The notes: generated by a model from the sequence alone, not told the origin. A DNA stretch of 45,037 nucleotides from Comamonas sp. (GCF_009360615.1 NZ_SPEY01000108.1:1-45037); one strand, 5' to 3'; shown: positions 15,871-24,012, numbered from the stretch's first letter. Program-made: numbers and translations.

Positions 15871-16782
15871 CTAGAGCGCGTACTTCTGCAGGTTCGCCAT
15901 CATCTCCTTGAGCGCCTCGACGTTGTCGGCCGGGTGCGCAGCGCCCTCGAAATCGCAGATGCGTTGCCACTGCGCCGCGACATCCTCGGGGCTGAAACCG
16001 GCCTTGGGATCGAAGCCCGCGCCCAGGCTGCGCTCCCAGCGCACCTTGCCCACCCAGCCACCGCCGACTTCGTACAGGCCGCCGGTGTCCTGACAGGCGG
16101 CGCTACCGAGGTACACCACCAGTGGGCTGACCAGTTCGGGTTTGAGTTGTTCGAACACCTGCGGCGGGATCAACCCTTCGGTCATGCGCGTGGCACCGGT
16201 CGGTGCGATGGCGTTGACCAGGATGTTGTTCTTGCGCCCTTCGATGGCCAGTGTACGCGTCAGCCCGTACAGGCCGAGCTTGGCCATGCCGTAGTTGCTC
16301 TGGCCGAAGTTGCCGTAGATGCCGGAGGTCGACGAGGTGAAGATGACACGGCCGAAGTTCTGCTCGCGCAAGTGAGGCCAGGCCGCGTGAGTGGTCTTGT
16401 AGGCGCCTTCGACATGGACCCTGTAGACCAGATCCCAGTCGGCATCTTCCATCTTGTGGAAGCTCTTGTCGCGCAGAATGCCGGCGTTGTTGACCAGCAC
16501 ATCGATACGGCCGAAATGATCCAGCGCCGTCTGCACGATCTTGTCGCCATCGGTGACTGAGTCATGGTTGGCCACTGCAGTACCACCGAAGGCGCGAATC
16601 TCTTCCACCACCTTGTCGGCCGCCGAAGCGTTGGCCCCTTCACCATGGGTGCTACCGCCGAGATCGTTGACCACCACCTTGGCACCATGGCGAGCGAACA
16701 GCAGTGCATGGGCGCGGCCCAGGCCACCGCCAGCACCGGTGACTATGACCACTTGATCTTCGAAACGGATGGCATCGCTCAT
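15871..16782 (-). CDS. SDR family oxidoreductase, 3-hydroxyacyl-CoA dehydrogenase-like
   Basis: A 303-residue SDR resembling the dehydrogenase domain of peroxisomal multifunctional enzyme 2. Cofactor loop VTGAGGGLGRAHA (about 14-26), the long insert NDLGGSTHGEG typical of this subgroup, NNAG at about 96, catalytic S in FTSSTSG and Y-x3-K in NYGMAK. The C-terminal extension after GGGWVGKVRWERS also fits. The likely substrate is a 3-hydroxyacyl-CoA or steroid-like hydroxyl. It is monocistronic, so its pathway is not evident. Confidence 0.87.
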   Translation of the reverse strand: MSDAIRFEDQVVIVTGAGGGLGRAHALLFARHGAKVVVNDLGGSTHGEGANASAADKVVEEIRAFGGTAVANHDSVTDGDKIVQTALDHFGRIDVLVNNAGILRDKSFHKMEDADWDLVYRVHVEGAYKTTHAAWPHLREQNFGRVIFTSSTSGIYGNFGQSNYGMAKLGLYGLTRTLAIEGRKNNILVNAIAPTGATRMTEGLIPPQVFEQLKPELVSPLVVYLGSAACQDTGGLYEVGGGWVGKVRWERSLGAGFDPKAGFSPEDVAAQWQRICDFEGAAHPADNVEALKEMMANLQKYAL

Positions 16783-16829
16783 CGACAGCTTCCTCGGGCA
16801 GGTTGTGAATGCACCGAGTGTCAGGCAGC

Positions 16830-16855
16830 CCCGCGCGCTTCACAAGGCGCGCGGG
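16830..16855. terminator. GC-rich hairpin between SDR and glycine-rich gene
   Basis: A perfect nine-base stem (16830-16838 with 16847-16855, eight-base loop) lies downstream of the glycine-rich gene and upstream of the SDR, both on the minus strand. It has no T-tract, so termination is only suggested. Confidence 0.45.
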
Positions 16856-16893
16856 ACTGCTGAATGACGGCCGATAATGCGACCTTATGCGGC

Positions 16894-17184
16894 TCAGTTA
16901 CCGGTGCCGGAACCCGAGCCGGAACCACTGCCGCCGGTGCCGCTGCCATCACCGGAACCACCCCGGTCACCACCGGGATTGCCATCGGTGTTGGGGCCCT
17001 GCACCGGCGGGATGCCGTCGCCGTCATCAGCCGGATTCATCGGCGCATCCCCTGGAGCAGAGGGCATGGTAGGACCAGGGGAGCTGGTGCCATCAGACTC
17101 GGTTTCAGCAAAGGCAGGCAGCGCCATCGCGCCCAGAATCCCGCTCAGCAGCAGTGCAGATAATTTCTTGTTCATGTTGTTCAT
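16894..17184 (-). CDS. Small secreted glycine/proline-rich protein
   Basis: A 96-residue protein with a Sec signal peptide (MNNMNKKLSALLLSGILGA..., cleavage after AFA at about 26) followed by a low-complexity tail. That tail has a Pro/Asp/Gly-rich middle (ADDGDGIPPVQGPNTDG) and a run of GSG/GTG units to the end. The start at 17184 is preferred because GAGG lies upstream and the signal peptide begins there. No family is recognised; it is predicted disordered and acidic, exported to the periplasm or outside. It stands alone between the SDR and DUF1569 genes. Confidence 0.72.
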   Translation of the reverse strand: MNNMNKKLSALLLSGILGAMALPAFAETESDGTSSPGPTMPSAPGDAPMNPADDGDGIPPVQGPNTDGNPGGDRGGSGDGSGTGGSGSGSGSGTGN

Positions 17185-17290
17185 GAGTAACCTCGACTTT
17201 CCTGTGAGTGACACAGTTACTGAGTCGCTCACGGCGCCGGAGGTTCGACAAAAATTATCGCAACGCTGACCCGCTCATCCTCGCGTACGC

Positions 17291-17821
17291 TCAGGCAATA
17301 CGAATCAGGCTGAGGTGGTTGTAAAGGTGCAACACGTGCGCCTCGGCGTATTCGCCGTGGTCCAGCGCGCCATAGGCGAAGTGCGGCTGCAGCACACCCT
17401 GGTGCTCGGCAAAACGCTCAAAAGCCACCTGCAGTCGCTGCAAGGCCAAGGCCTGATCGGCTGGTTCAGTCAGAGCGGCTGCGCCGGGAATTGCCTCATC
17501 CAGCGGATGACGCATGGCGCCGCGCGCGCTGAACACGGCGAACGCGGCCGGTCCGAGGCTATGGCGAAACCAGGCCGGTTTCAGCTCGGGATAACCGTCG
17601 ATGGAGTAATCGATGCTCTGCGCGCAGTGATTGAACACTTCGCTCGGGCTCCAGCCGCGAATGTTCTGCAGCGTCTTGCCTTGCAAGTCCGCCAGCACCT
17701 GACGTGCGCCCTCCAGGCTGACAGCCGCCGGCCGCGGCCCGACAGGCAAGGCCCAGTAGCCGGCGCCGAGTGCGGCGGCTCCGCCGAGCGCAGCGCCTTT
17801 GAGCAGGGTACGTCTACGCAT
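17291..17821 (-). CDS. DUF1569 family protein with N-terminal signal/anchor
   Basis: A 176-residue protein whose N-terminus MRRRTLLKGAALGGAAALGAGYWAL resembles a twin-arginine-type signal (RRRTLLKG), followed by a DUF1569 domain (WSPSEVFNHCAQSIDYSIDGYPELK, and the terminal HLYNHLSLIRI). DUF1569 is a DinB-like four-helix group. The start at 17821 has AAGGAG seven bases upstream; it overlaps the end of the alpha/beta hydrolase gene by eight bases, so the two are co-transcribed with the class II aldolase gene. Function unknown; export is inferred from the leader. Confidence 0.75.
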   Translation of the reverse strand: MRRRTLLKGAALGGAAALGAGYWALPVGPRPAAVSLEGARQVLADLQGKTLQNIRGWSPSEVFNHCAQSIDYSIDGYPELKPAWFRHSLGPAAFAVFSARGAMRHPLDEAIPGAAALTEPADQALALQRLQVAFERFAEHQGVLQPHFAYGALDHGEYAEAHVLHLYNHLSLIRIA

Positions 17822-18707
17822 GCGGGCTCCTTGCATCGCGAAACTGCAGGTAATGCTCGAGCACCGCAGCCGGCGCCTCCAACTGCGGATAGTGGCCAAT
17901 GCCGTCGAGCAGAACGGTGTCGGCGTCTGCGATCAACTCACGGTAGCGCGCCACCATATGCGCACCGGAGATGGGATCGAAAGCGCCATCGATCACCCGC
18001 ATCGGCAGCATCGTAGCCTGCATCGCCGTGACCCAGCGCTGCCGCTGCTGACGCCGCTCGGGCATGTAGCGAATCAGACGATGCATCACCGCCGGGCCGT
18101 TGTTGTACGCCACCAGTTGCCACAGGGCATCCAGTTCGGCTTCGCTGGCCTGGGTGTGCGGGCCGAAGATGCGGGCGAAACTCTGTGCCAGCTTGCGCCG
18201 TGAGAACAACCGCCCGATCAGCGGGCCAAGCGGCCCGAGCAGCAACTTCTGCACCCGCACCGGATGATGGGTTTCGGGGAACAGACCGCCGTTGAGGAAC
18301 ACACAACTCGCCAACTGCAGTTGCCCGTCCTGATGCCGCGCGATCAGCTCCTGGGCAACGCTGTCACCATAGTCGTGAGCCAGCACATGCACCGCGCGCC
18401 GTTCGCCGATATGGGCCAGCAGTGCCTGCTGCAGATCTGCCTGTTCCAGCAGGCTGTAGGCATGCCCACGCGGCTTGGCCGAGTAACCGAAGCCAAGCAT
18501 GTCGCAGGCGATTAGCCGGTAACGCCCGGCCAGCGGCGCCCACAGGCGATGCCAGTCCCAGCTGGCGCTGGGAAAGCCGTGAATCAGCAGCAGCGGCTGG
18601 GCTTGCGTGTCTCCAGCAGTCCAGTAACGGATCGTGTGACCATGAAAGTGCAACGCCTGGCTTTGCGCGCGCCACTCGTCCAGGGCGATGCCTGGCAGCT
18701 CGCTCAC
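17814..18707 (-). CDS. Alpha/beta hydrolase with Asp nucleophile (dehalogenase/epoxide hydrolase-like)
   Basis: A 297-residue alpha/beta hydrolase. The oxyanion motif is HGFPSAS (43-49). The nucleophile elbow reads AHDYGDS, so the nucleophile is D112 instead of serine, as in haloalkane dehalogenases, epoxide hydrolases and fluoroacetate dehalogenases. The acid is probably D in DGAFDPIS and the base H in GIGHYPQLEAP. The cap domain has W residues (WDWHRLW) seen in dehalogenase relatives. Its start overlaps the aldolase stop by four bases. It probably hydrolyses an epoxide, C-halogen or ester bond; the exact reaction is not predictable. Confidence 0.85.
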   Translation of the reverse strand: MSELPGIALDEWRAQSQALHFHGHTIRYWTAGDTQAQPLLLIHGFPSASWDWHRLWAPLAGRYRLIACDMLGFGYSAKPRGHAYSLLEQADLQQALLAHIGERRAVHVLAHDYGDSVAQELIARHQDGQLQLASCVFLNGGLFPETHHPVRVQKLLLGPLGPLIGRLFSRRKLAQSFARIFGPHTQASEAELDALWQLVAYNNGPAVMHRLIRYMPERRQQRQRWVTAMQATMLPMRVIDGAFDPISGAHMVARYRELIADADTVLLDGIGHYPQLEAPAAVLEHYLQFRDARSPHA

Positions 18708-19480
18708 TGGTCGTAACCTGGCATCTGCTGGTCCAGCTTGCGCAGCAGCGCTGGCCAGGGCAGCGCCCCGCCCATGCCCTGCGGCGTTTTCATCACACCG
18801 GCGATCATCGCCCGCGCGCCGTCGAGAATCTGCTGCGGAATGTGGATCAGCTCGGCACCGCCGCTCTGCGCCATGACCTGAATCTCGCAGGCGCGCTGCA
18901 GGATGAACATGCCGAGGAAGGCGTCGGCGATGCCGCCGAAAGCAGTGAGCAACCCATGGTTGGGCAGGATCATGAAGTTCTTGTCGCCCAGGTCCGCCTG
19001 CAGCCGCGCTTTCTCGTCATGATTCAGCGCCACGCCTTCATAACCGTGGTAGGCCAGGCTGGCGAGGACGAACAGTGACTGCTGCGACAGGGGCAGCAAG
19101 CCTTGTTTCTGCGCCGACACGGCGATGCCGGCAGACGTGTGAATATGCAGCACGCAGCCGACGTCGTGGCGCACCTCGTGTACGGCACTGTGAATGGTGT
19201 AACCGGCTGGATTGATGTCGAACGGGCTGTCCATCAGTTTGTTGCCCGCCAGGTCGACCTTGACCAGGCTCGACGCCGTGATTTCGTGAAACATCAGGCC
19301 ATAGGGGTTGATCAGGAAATCTTCCGTACCCGGTACCTTGGCAGAGATGTGGGTGAAGATCAGATCGTCCCAGCCATAGAGGGCGATCAGCCGGTAGCAG
19401 GCGGCGAGGTCGACGCGTGCACGCCATTCGGCCTCGGAAACCAGATTCTTCACAGCGGGGAGTTTCAGCGGAGCATTCAC
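18704..19480 (-). CDS. Class II aldolase/adducin family protein
   Basis: A 258-residue (from the chosen start) class II aldolase/adducin-fold protein, normally a zinc-dependent sugar-phosphate aldolase or decarboxylase. Metal-ligand histidines are visible in VLHIHTSAG and in PNHGLLTAFGG; HISAKVPG and PYGLMFHEI are family blocks. I prefer the GTG at 19480 because GAGGTG lies seven bases upstream; another GTG at 19489 is possible. It heads a three-gene operon with an Asp-nucleophile hydrolase and a DUF1569 protein, all coupled by small overlaps, suggesting a short catabolic route. Many adducin-like bacterial members have no known substrate. Confidence 0.87.
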   Translation of the reverse strand: MNAPLKLPAVKNLVSEAEWRARVDLAACYRLIALYGWDDLIFTHISAKVPGTEDFLINPYGLMFHEITASSLVKVDLAGNKLMDSPFDINPAGYTIHSAVHEVRHDVGCVLHIHTSAGIAVSAQKQGLLPLSQQSLFVLASLAYHGYEGVALNHDEKARLQADLGDKNFMILPNHGLLTAFGGIADAFLGMFILQRACEIQVMAQSGGAELIHIPQQILDGARAMIAGVMKTPQGMGGALPWPALLRKLDQQMPGYDQ

Positions 19481-19639
19481 GGCGATCACCTCGATATTCT
19501 TGTTGGTCGGTGGTGTTCGCAGTCTAGCCAGGCGCGTTGCTGGCGGTAGTTGCCCTGGCAGCCATCTTGATGGCTTTGCGGGTCACGGCGCTGGCGCGCC
19601 GCGGTGCGATAGGCAGGTATTCGCCGCTTTTATCGCCGG

Positions 19640-20107
19640 TCAAACCAGCTCGGGGTAATCGCGCGCCAGCAGCGGCCACTGCGCCTGAGCCTCGGCGTCA
19701 TCGGCCAGCAGGCGAAAACCCTCGAACTGGAACTCCGGCGCCACAGTGCAACCGACCAGCGTATAGGCGCCCGTCGAGCGCGCCGCCTGCCAGGCATGGG
19801 CCGCTACCGCGCGCTGCGGCATCTGCCCCTCACTGGCCGGCCCGAGCAACTCGCAACGCACCGCGTTGGGGATATCGGCTACCAACAACTGCAGAGGGTC
19901 GCCCTCGTGAAAGTGCCACAGCTCGTCGGCGTCGACCCGATGCCAGCGGCTGACCGCACCACCCGGCAGCAGGAACAGAATGGCGCTGGAAGCCGCCCGG
20001 CCCTGAGCATCGCGCTGCGCCGAAACGAACAGGCGACGGTAATAACCGCCCTCGGGATGCGCGGCAAGCCCGAGGCTGTCGATCAACTGGCGAGCGCGCG
20101 GGTGCAC
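19640..20107 (-). CDS. Cupin domain protein, DUF985 family
   Basis: A 155-residue cupin of the DUF985 type. It starts ARQLIDSLGLAAHPEGGYYRRLF, the signature opening, and has the cupin motif SRWHRVDADELWHFHEGDPLQL with metal-ligand histidines, then the second strand set GCTVAPEFQFEGF. The start is GTG one base after the stop of the flavodoxin gene upstream, so the pair is an operon. Metal-binding is likely; the reaction is unknown. Confidence 0.87.
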   Translation of the reverse strand: MHPRARQLIDSLGLAAHPEGGYYRRLFVSAQRDAQGRAASSAILFLLPGGAVSRWHRVDADELWHFHEGDPLQLLVADIPNAVRCELLGPASEGQMPQRAVAAHAWQAARSTGAYTLVGCTVAPEFQFEGFRLLADDAEAQAQWPLLARDYPELV

Positions 20108-20108
20108 G

Positions 20109-20558
20109 TCAGGCCTTCAGCGCCGCCACGAAGGCTTGCAGCCAGGGTTCGGCATCGGTTTCAGGCGTGACGGTTTCGCTGGAGTCCAGGCGCAGCATTT
20201 CCACCACTTCGCGCAGGCCCAGCTCGGCATACAACTCACGCATCAGTTCACCGCCGCCGCAGAAGGTGTCATAGCTGGAGTCGCCCAGCGCCAGCACCGC
20301 AGCCGGTTTGCCGCTCCAGGCCGGCAAACTGTCTCTGATTTCGCTGTACAGCGGCAGCAGGTTGTCTGGCAGCTCACCCATGCCAGTGGTGGAGGTGACG
20401 GTAAGGAAGGCGTCCGGCGCGAAGGCCAGCAGCTCCTCGAGGCTCACGTTCGCTTTGTGCCAGGCGTCCAACCCGGCGGTCTTGAGCTGGCGCTCGGCGT
20501 GGCGAGCGACTTCCTCGGCCGTACCGTAGACCGAGCCCGAGAGAATGGCGACTTTCAT
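20109..20558 (-). CDS. Flavodoxin (MioC-like)
   Basis: A 149-residue single-domain flavodoxin, an FMN electron carrier. The FMN phosphate loop is SGSVYGTAEEVA (about 7-18), the second FMN region is TSTTGMGELPDN, and the third is LGDSSYDTFCGGG; these match MioC-like short flavodoxins found in Pseudomonas. The start at 20558 carries GGAG seven bases upstream; an open frame further upstream overlaps the divergent LOV gene and is discarded. The partner reductase or acceptor is not in the window. Confidence 0.9.
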   Translation of the reverse strand: MKVAILSGSVYGTAEEVARHAERQLKTAGLDAWHKANVSLEELLAFAPDAFLTVTSTTGMGELPDNLLPLYSEIRDSLPAWSGKPAAVLALGDSSYDTFCGGGELMRELYAELGLREVVEMLRLDSSETVTPETDAEPWLQAFVAALKA

Positions 20559-20660
20559 GACAACTCCGGAAACAGGAAAAACGCCGCGCATTATGCCGCA
20601 AGTGGACAGCCCGACCCGATGTTTTAGAATGCAGCCCATATCCATCGCGGAACCGGACTC

Positions 20661-21107
20661 ATGATCAATGCCAAACTGCTGCAACTGGTAGTCGACGCCT
20701 CCAACGATGGGATCGTGGTGGCCGAGCAGGAGGGCGAAGACAATATTCTGATCTACGCCAACGCGGCATTCGAGCGCCTGACCGGCTACCCCTGCGATGA
20801 CATCCTCTATCAGGATTGCCGTTTCCTGCAGGGCACTGACCGTGCACAGCTCGGCCTGCAGGCCATTCGCGAAGCGGTCAAGGCGAACAAGCCCTGCCGA
20901 CAGATCATTCGTAACTACCGCAAGGATGGCAGCGCGTTCTGGAACGAGCTATCGATCACTCCGGTGCTGAACGAAAGCGACCAGTTGACCTACTACATCG
21001 GTATCCAGAAGGATGTTACCGAACAGGTCGAAGCCAAGCAGCGAGTGCGTGAGCTGGAGGCAGAGGTCACTGAGCTGAAGGCCGAGCTGGCGCGTCTCAA
21101 AAACTGA
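20661..21107 (+). CDS. Short LOV blue-light photoreceptor (PpSB1-LOV-like)
   Basis: A 148-residue PAS/LOV protein with a C-terminal coiled coil. The photoactive cysteine is C53 in YQDCRFLQG, in the same position as in Pseudomonas putida PpSB1-LOV, and the flanking NDGIVVAE, NAAFERLTGY, RNYRKDGSAFWNELSITPV and GIQKDVTEQV blocks are nearly those of that protein. It binds FMN and forms a cysteinyl adduct under blue light. The helix RELEAEVTELKAELARLKN probably mediates dimerisation and signal output, since no effector domain is present. It is divergent from the flavodoxin and upstream of a PilZ-like and a LitR-like gene, which makes a regulatory role through the latter plausible. Confidence 0.93.
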   Translation: MINAKLLQLVVDASNDGIVVAEQEGEDNILIYANAAFERLTGYPCDDILYQDCRFLQGTDRAQLGLQAIREAVKANKPCRQIIRNYRKDGSAFWNELSITPVLNESDQLTYYIGIQKDVTEQVEAKQRVRELEAEVTELKAELARLKN

Positions 21108-21172
21108 CGAACGGATAAAACTATCCTTCGCCAGCGCAGTCAGATGGGTTTGACCCCGTGCAGTATTATCCC

Positions 21173-21781
21173 ATGCAAAGCGATCCGCTGCTGACTCAGG
21201 ACGAACTGGATTTCATCCAGAAGATCCTCTTCAAACCTCCGCAAAAGCGGCGCCCTAACGCAGCGCCGCCATTGGCTCTGGGCAAACGACTCAGTGAGCT
21301 TCTGGCTCGCCTGGGCAACGAAGAACAGCTAAGCCTGGATACGCATACCGACAATCAGCATCTGAGCTTCCCCCTGCACCTGATCCAAGACGACCACAGT
21401 CAGTCACGCCTGGAGCTGGGCGCCCCGCTGATCTTCGAACAAGGGGTAAGCGAACGCCCATGGCGTCTTGTCCTGCCCACGGCATTAGCACTGCTGGACG
21501 ACAGCGACCAGCCCAGTGGCCTGAAGGCGCTGGAGCTATCGAACAATGGAATCCTGGTGGAATACAGCAAAACAGGCACGCCGGCCAAGGATCAGTTGCT
21601 GCAACTGCTTTTGCCCCAGGAGCGCCGCGTTCAATTGCGCGCGCGGCTCGCAAGACGCGTCAGCCAGAAGCGTTACGCTTACAGCCTGCAGACGCTACAT
21701 ACGGAAGATGAGCAAACTCTGCGTCAGTACCTGTTCGAACAGCACAGCGAACAACAGTCGCAGACTGCAGCAATGAGCTGA
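21173..21781 (+). CDS. PilZ-like domain protein
   Basis: A 202-residue protein following the LOV gene by 65 bases. The C-terminal half has the PilZ-type element LKALELSNNGILVEY (D/N-x-S-x-x-G pattern), but the arginine motif before it is degenerate (ERPWR), so cyclic-di-GMP binding is doubtful. The N-terminal half (QDELDFIQKILFKPPQKRR) is helical and basic. I chose the ATG at 21173; an in-frame GTG at 21158 is possible, and neither has a strong Shine-Dalgarno site. Its place after a photoreceptor suggests light could reach surface or motility behaviour, which is inference. Confidence 0.65.
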   Translation: MQSDPLLTQDELDFIQKILFKPPQKRRPNAAPPLALGKRLSELLARLGNEEQLSLDTHTDNQHLSFPLHLIQDDHSQSRLELGAPLIFEQGVSERPWRLVLPTALALLDDSDQPSGLKALELSNNGILVEYSKTGTPAKDQLLQLLLPQERRVQLRARLARRVSQKRYAYSLQTLHTEDEQTLRQYLFEQHSEQQSQTAAMS

Positions 21782-21802
21782 AGCTCAGTGGCCTGGACCA
21801 CC

Positions 21803-22768
21803 TCAGGTATCGAGATGGCCAGCCAGGAACTGCTGCATACGACGCTGCATCAGGCGTCCTTCGTTACCCAGGCAAGCAATGGGCGAACCGGCCAGACTTT
21901 CCTCCGCCAGATCGGCACTGTCACCGGCCAGCAGCAACGGACACTCCAGCCTCAGCGCCAGGCGCGCCAATTGCCGCGGGAACTCCTCGCCTGGCGGCTG
22001 GTTGCTGAAGACCACCAGGGCCTGGGGCTGCATGCGTTCACAGACCAGGGCCAGATCGGTCATGGGTACGCCTGGCCCCATCACCGCCACGTCGACGTCC
22101 TGATTGCCCAGCAGCAACGCGGCAACCAGCAACTCCAGTTCCCGGCAGTGGCCAGGTAGTGCCACCAGCAGCACGCGCTCACGCGAATCATCACGCCCCA
22201 ATTGCAGACGCTGCCAGCAGCGCCCACGCAGGAAGCCGTCGAGCATCAGCCACTCGCCGCGCAGGCCGACTTCGTCCTGACGCAGCAGCAATTCCTGCCA
22301 GACCGGCATGAAAATATCCTGGAACACCACCGGCAGCGGGTAGCAGGAGAAAATCTGCCCATACAGACGCTCGAGACGCGGCTCATCGAAGTTCTGCAGC
22401 GCGCTACGCACCTGACCCTGCCATTGACTACAGTCGTCATTGCTGACTTCGTTGTAGGCCGGGGTGGCGACGCTGCGACTGCTGGCGCTCTTGGCCAGGA
22501 TCGAGCCAACCTTGCTGACCGCAACGCCACGTTCGATCCAGGCGAGGATGCTGCGCACCGCATCGATATCGGCCTGCGAGTAGAGACGATGGCCGCTGTC
22601 GGTACGCGTCGGTTGAATCAGGCCGTAACGCCGCTCCCAGGCACGCAGGGTGACCGGATTGACGCCGGTAAGGCGAGAAACCTCGCGGATGGGGAACAGC
22701 TCTTCCTGCTTCAAAGCGCTGGACGCAAGCGATGTGACGGAGGCGAGTTCGGGCATGGCTTCGGGCAT
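21803..22768 (-). CDS. MerR-family regulator with B12-binding-like domain (class II LitR-like)
   Basis: A 321-residue regulator. The N-terminus is a MerR HTH (FPIREVSRLTGVNPVTLRAWERRYGLIQPTRT), then a helical bundle and a Rossmann-like domain (VLLVALPGHCRELELLVAALLLG). In CarH/LitR class I proteins the bundle has an E-H pair that caps cobalamin and the Rossmann part a DxHxxG-like histidine. Here the bundle reads RGEWLMLDGFL, with W in place of H, so light-sensitive B12 binding is unlikely. That fits class II LitR of Pseudomonas, reported to work with a short LOV protein, which is encoded next door. The ATG at 22768 is chosen; the frame upstream to 22825 begins only with TTG. Confidence 0.85.
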   Translation of the reverse strand: MPEAMPELASVTSLASSALKQEELFPIREVSRLTGVNPVTLRAWERRYGLIQPTRTDSGHRLYSQADIDAVRSILAWIERGVAVSKVGSILAKSASSRSVATPAYNEVSNDDCSQWQGQVRSALQNFDEPRLERLYGQIFSCYPLPVVFQDIFMPVWQELLLRQDEVGLRGEWLMLDGFLRGRCWQRLQLGRDDSRERVLLVALPGHCRELELLVAALLLGNQDVDVAVMGPGVPMTDLALVCERMQPQALVVFSNQPPGEEFPRQLARLALRLECPLLLAGDSADLAEESLAGSPIACLGNEGRLMQRRMQQFLAGHLDT

Positions 22769-22818
22769 CGTGGCAACGAATGTAGAGGGATTGTAACCCA
22801 GCTTGGCCAGGCTTACAT

Positions 22819-22836
22819 TGTGCAAGAATTATACAA
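22819..22836 (-). promoter_or_regulatory. Divergent promoter with 11-bp-spaced TTGxxxA repeats
   Basis: On the minus strand TTGTATA (22836-22830) and TTGCACA (22825-22819) are exactly 11 bases apart, and the first contains TATAAT (22833-22828), a good -10 for the MerR gene. Eleven-base direct repeats are the operator form known for CarH-type regulators, so autoregulation is likely. The repeats also lie just before the divergent DCC gene. Confidence 0.45.
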
Positions 22837-22845
22837 GTCAGCCAC

Positions 22846-23283
22846 ATGCACAACCCCACCTGGCCATTGACCCTCTATTTCGACGGCGACTGCCCGCTCT
22901 GCGCGCGTGAAATCCGTCTACTCAGCCGGCACGCATCGCCCCAGCGGCTACTGCTGGTGGACATCTCTGCCGCGGACTTCGATCCACTGCCATTGGGGCT
23001 GTCCCTGACTGCGATGCAGAATCGCCTGCACGCTCGCTGGGCCGATGGCACCTGGTTGCTGGGTCTTGATGCCAGCCTGTGGAGCTGGGAAGCCGCGGGC
23101 CTGGGAACCTGGGTGGCGCCCTTGCGCTGGCGACCGCTGCGCCCACTGCTGGAATGGGGCTACCGACTGTTCTGCCGTCTGCGCCCTCATCTGGCGCGGC
23201 TACCGCACCCTGACGGTGCGGCGCGCTGCCGAAAGGGCGACATCTGCTCGACTCAACGCCCGCCATCAGCTGACGCTGGCTAA
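22846..23283 (+). CDS. DCC/DUF393 thiol-disulfide oxidoreductase-like protein
   Basis: A 145-residue DUF393 protein. The signature YFDGDCPLCAREIRLL (about 10-25) supplies the C-x-x-C pair of a thioredoxin-like redox site; LLGLDASLWSWEAAGLG is the second conserved block. It begins only about 15 bases from the MerR promoter elements and lacks a visible Shine-Dalgarno, so it may be leaderless. Divergence from the LitR-like regulator suggests it is a direct target. In Pseudomonas such genes are reported near light- or stress-induced photolyase genes, though no photolyase is in this window. Confidence 0.82.
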   Translation: MHNPTWPLTLYFDGDCPLCAREIRLLSRHASPQRLLLVDISAADFDPLPLGLSLTAMQNRLHARWADGTWLLGLDASLWSWEAAGLGTWVAPLRWRPLRPLLEWGYRLFCRLRPHLARLPHPDGAARCRKGDICSTQRPPSADAG

Positions 23284-23396
23284 TTTTCGCAAAACGGGAA
23301 TAATCCTTGCTGCATTGTTCGTCGAGCACATCACCCCGTGCTCGACCACGCCCAACGCCATACCCCGGCCGACGGCAACACCCGAGGAGATACACA

Positions 23397-23963
23397 ATGT
23401 CCCCCGTTACCCTGATGGTGGCGCGCCGCGTCGCCAATGGCCGTTATCACGATTTCATCGCCTGGCTGCGTGAAGGTGAACATCTGGCCACCGACTTCCC
23501 TGGTTACCTCGGCTCCGGCGTGCTGGCACCTCCTGCCGGCGATGATGAGTTTCAGATCGTTTTCCGTTTCAGCGACGAACAGACCATGGCTTCCTGGGAG
23601 CACTCGGCCTCACGCCAGGCCTGGCTGCAGCGGGGTGCGGGCCTGTTTGCCGAACCGCAGGAGAAGCGTGCAGTCGGCCTTGACGCCTGGTTCGGCAGTG
23701 CCCATCGACAGGCTCCGCGCTGGAAGCAGAGCGTGGCGATCTGGCTGGCATTCTTTCCGGTGTCCCTGGCCTTCAACCTGCTGTTCGGCCCCTGGCTCGC
23801 CGACCTTTCGCTGGTCACCCGCGTGCTGCTGTCGACGCTGGCCTTGACGCCACTGATGACCTACTGGTTCATCCCGCTTTCCACTCGCCTGCTGGAACCC
23901 TGGCTACAAGGTAACTATCCGCAGCGGCTGAGCAGGCGAGCCGCCAGCATCGGCAAGCCCTGA
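23397..23963 (+). CDS. Antibiotic biosynthesis monooxygenase-domain membrane protein
   Basis: A 188-residue protein with an ABM-type ferredoxin-like domain (about 1-95: MSPVTLMVARRVANGRYHDFIAWL ... DEFQIVFRFSDEQTMASW) followed by two or three hydrophobic helices (VAIWLAFFPVSLAFNLLFGPW, VTRVLLSTLALTPLMTYWFI). The start at 23397 has GAGGAG six bases upstream; the longer frame from 23307 is not conserved-looking. ABM domains can be cofactor-free oxygenases or only binding folds. It follows the DCC gene by about 110 bases and may be part of the same light-responsive unit. A strong hairpin follows. Confidence 0.8.
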   Translation: MSPVTLMVARRVANGRYHDFIAWLREGEHLATDFPGYLGSGVLAPPAGDDEFQIVFRFSDEQTMASWEHSASRQAWLQRGAGLFAEPQEKRAVGLDAWFGSAHRQAPRWKQSVAIWLAFFPVSLAFNLLFGPWLADLSLVTRVLLSTLALTPLMTYWFIPLSTRLLEPWLQGNYPQRLSRRAASIGKP

Positions 23964-23980
23964 AAGCATCCATTTCTACC

Positions 23981-24012
23981 AATCGGCCAGCCTCGTGCTG
24001 GCCGATTTCGTT
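23981..24012 (+). terminator. Hairpin terminator after the ABM gene
   Basis: A perfect 11-base stem (23981-23991 with 23997-24007, loop CTCGT) followed by TCGTTCT, 18 bases after the stop codon. It closes the DCC/ABM unit and insulates it from the folM promoter region. Confidence 0.75.
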
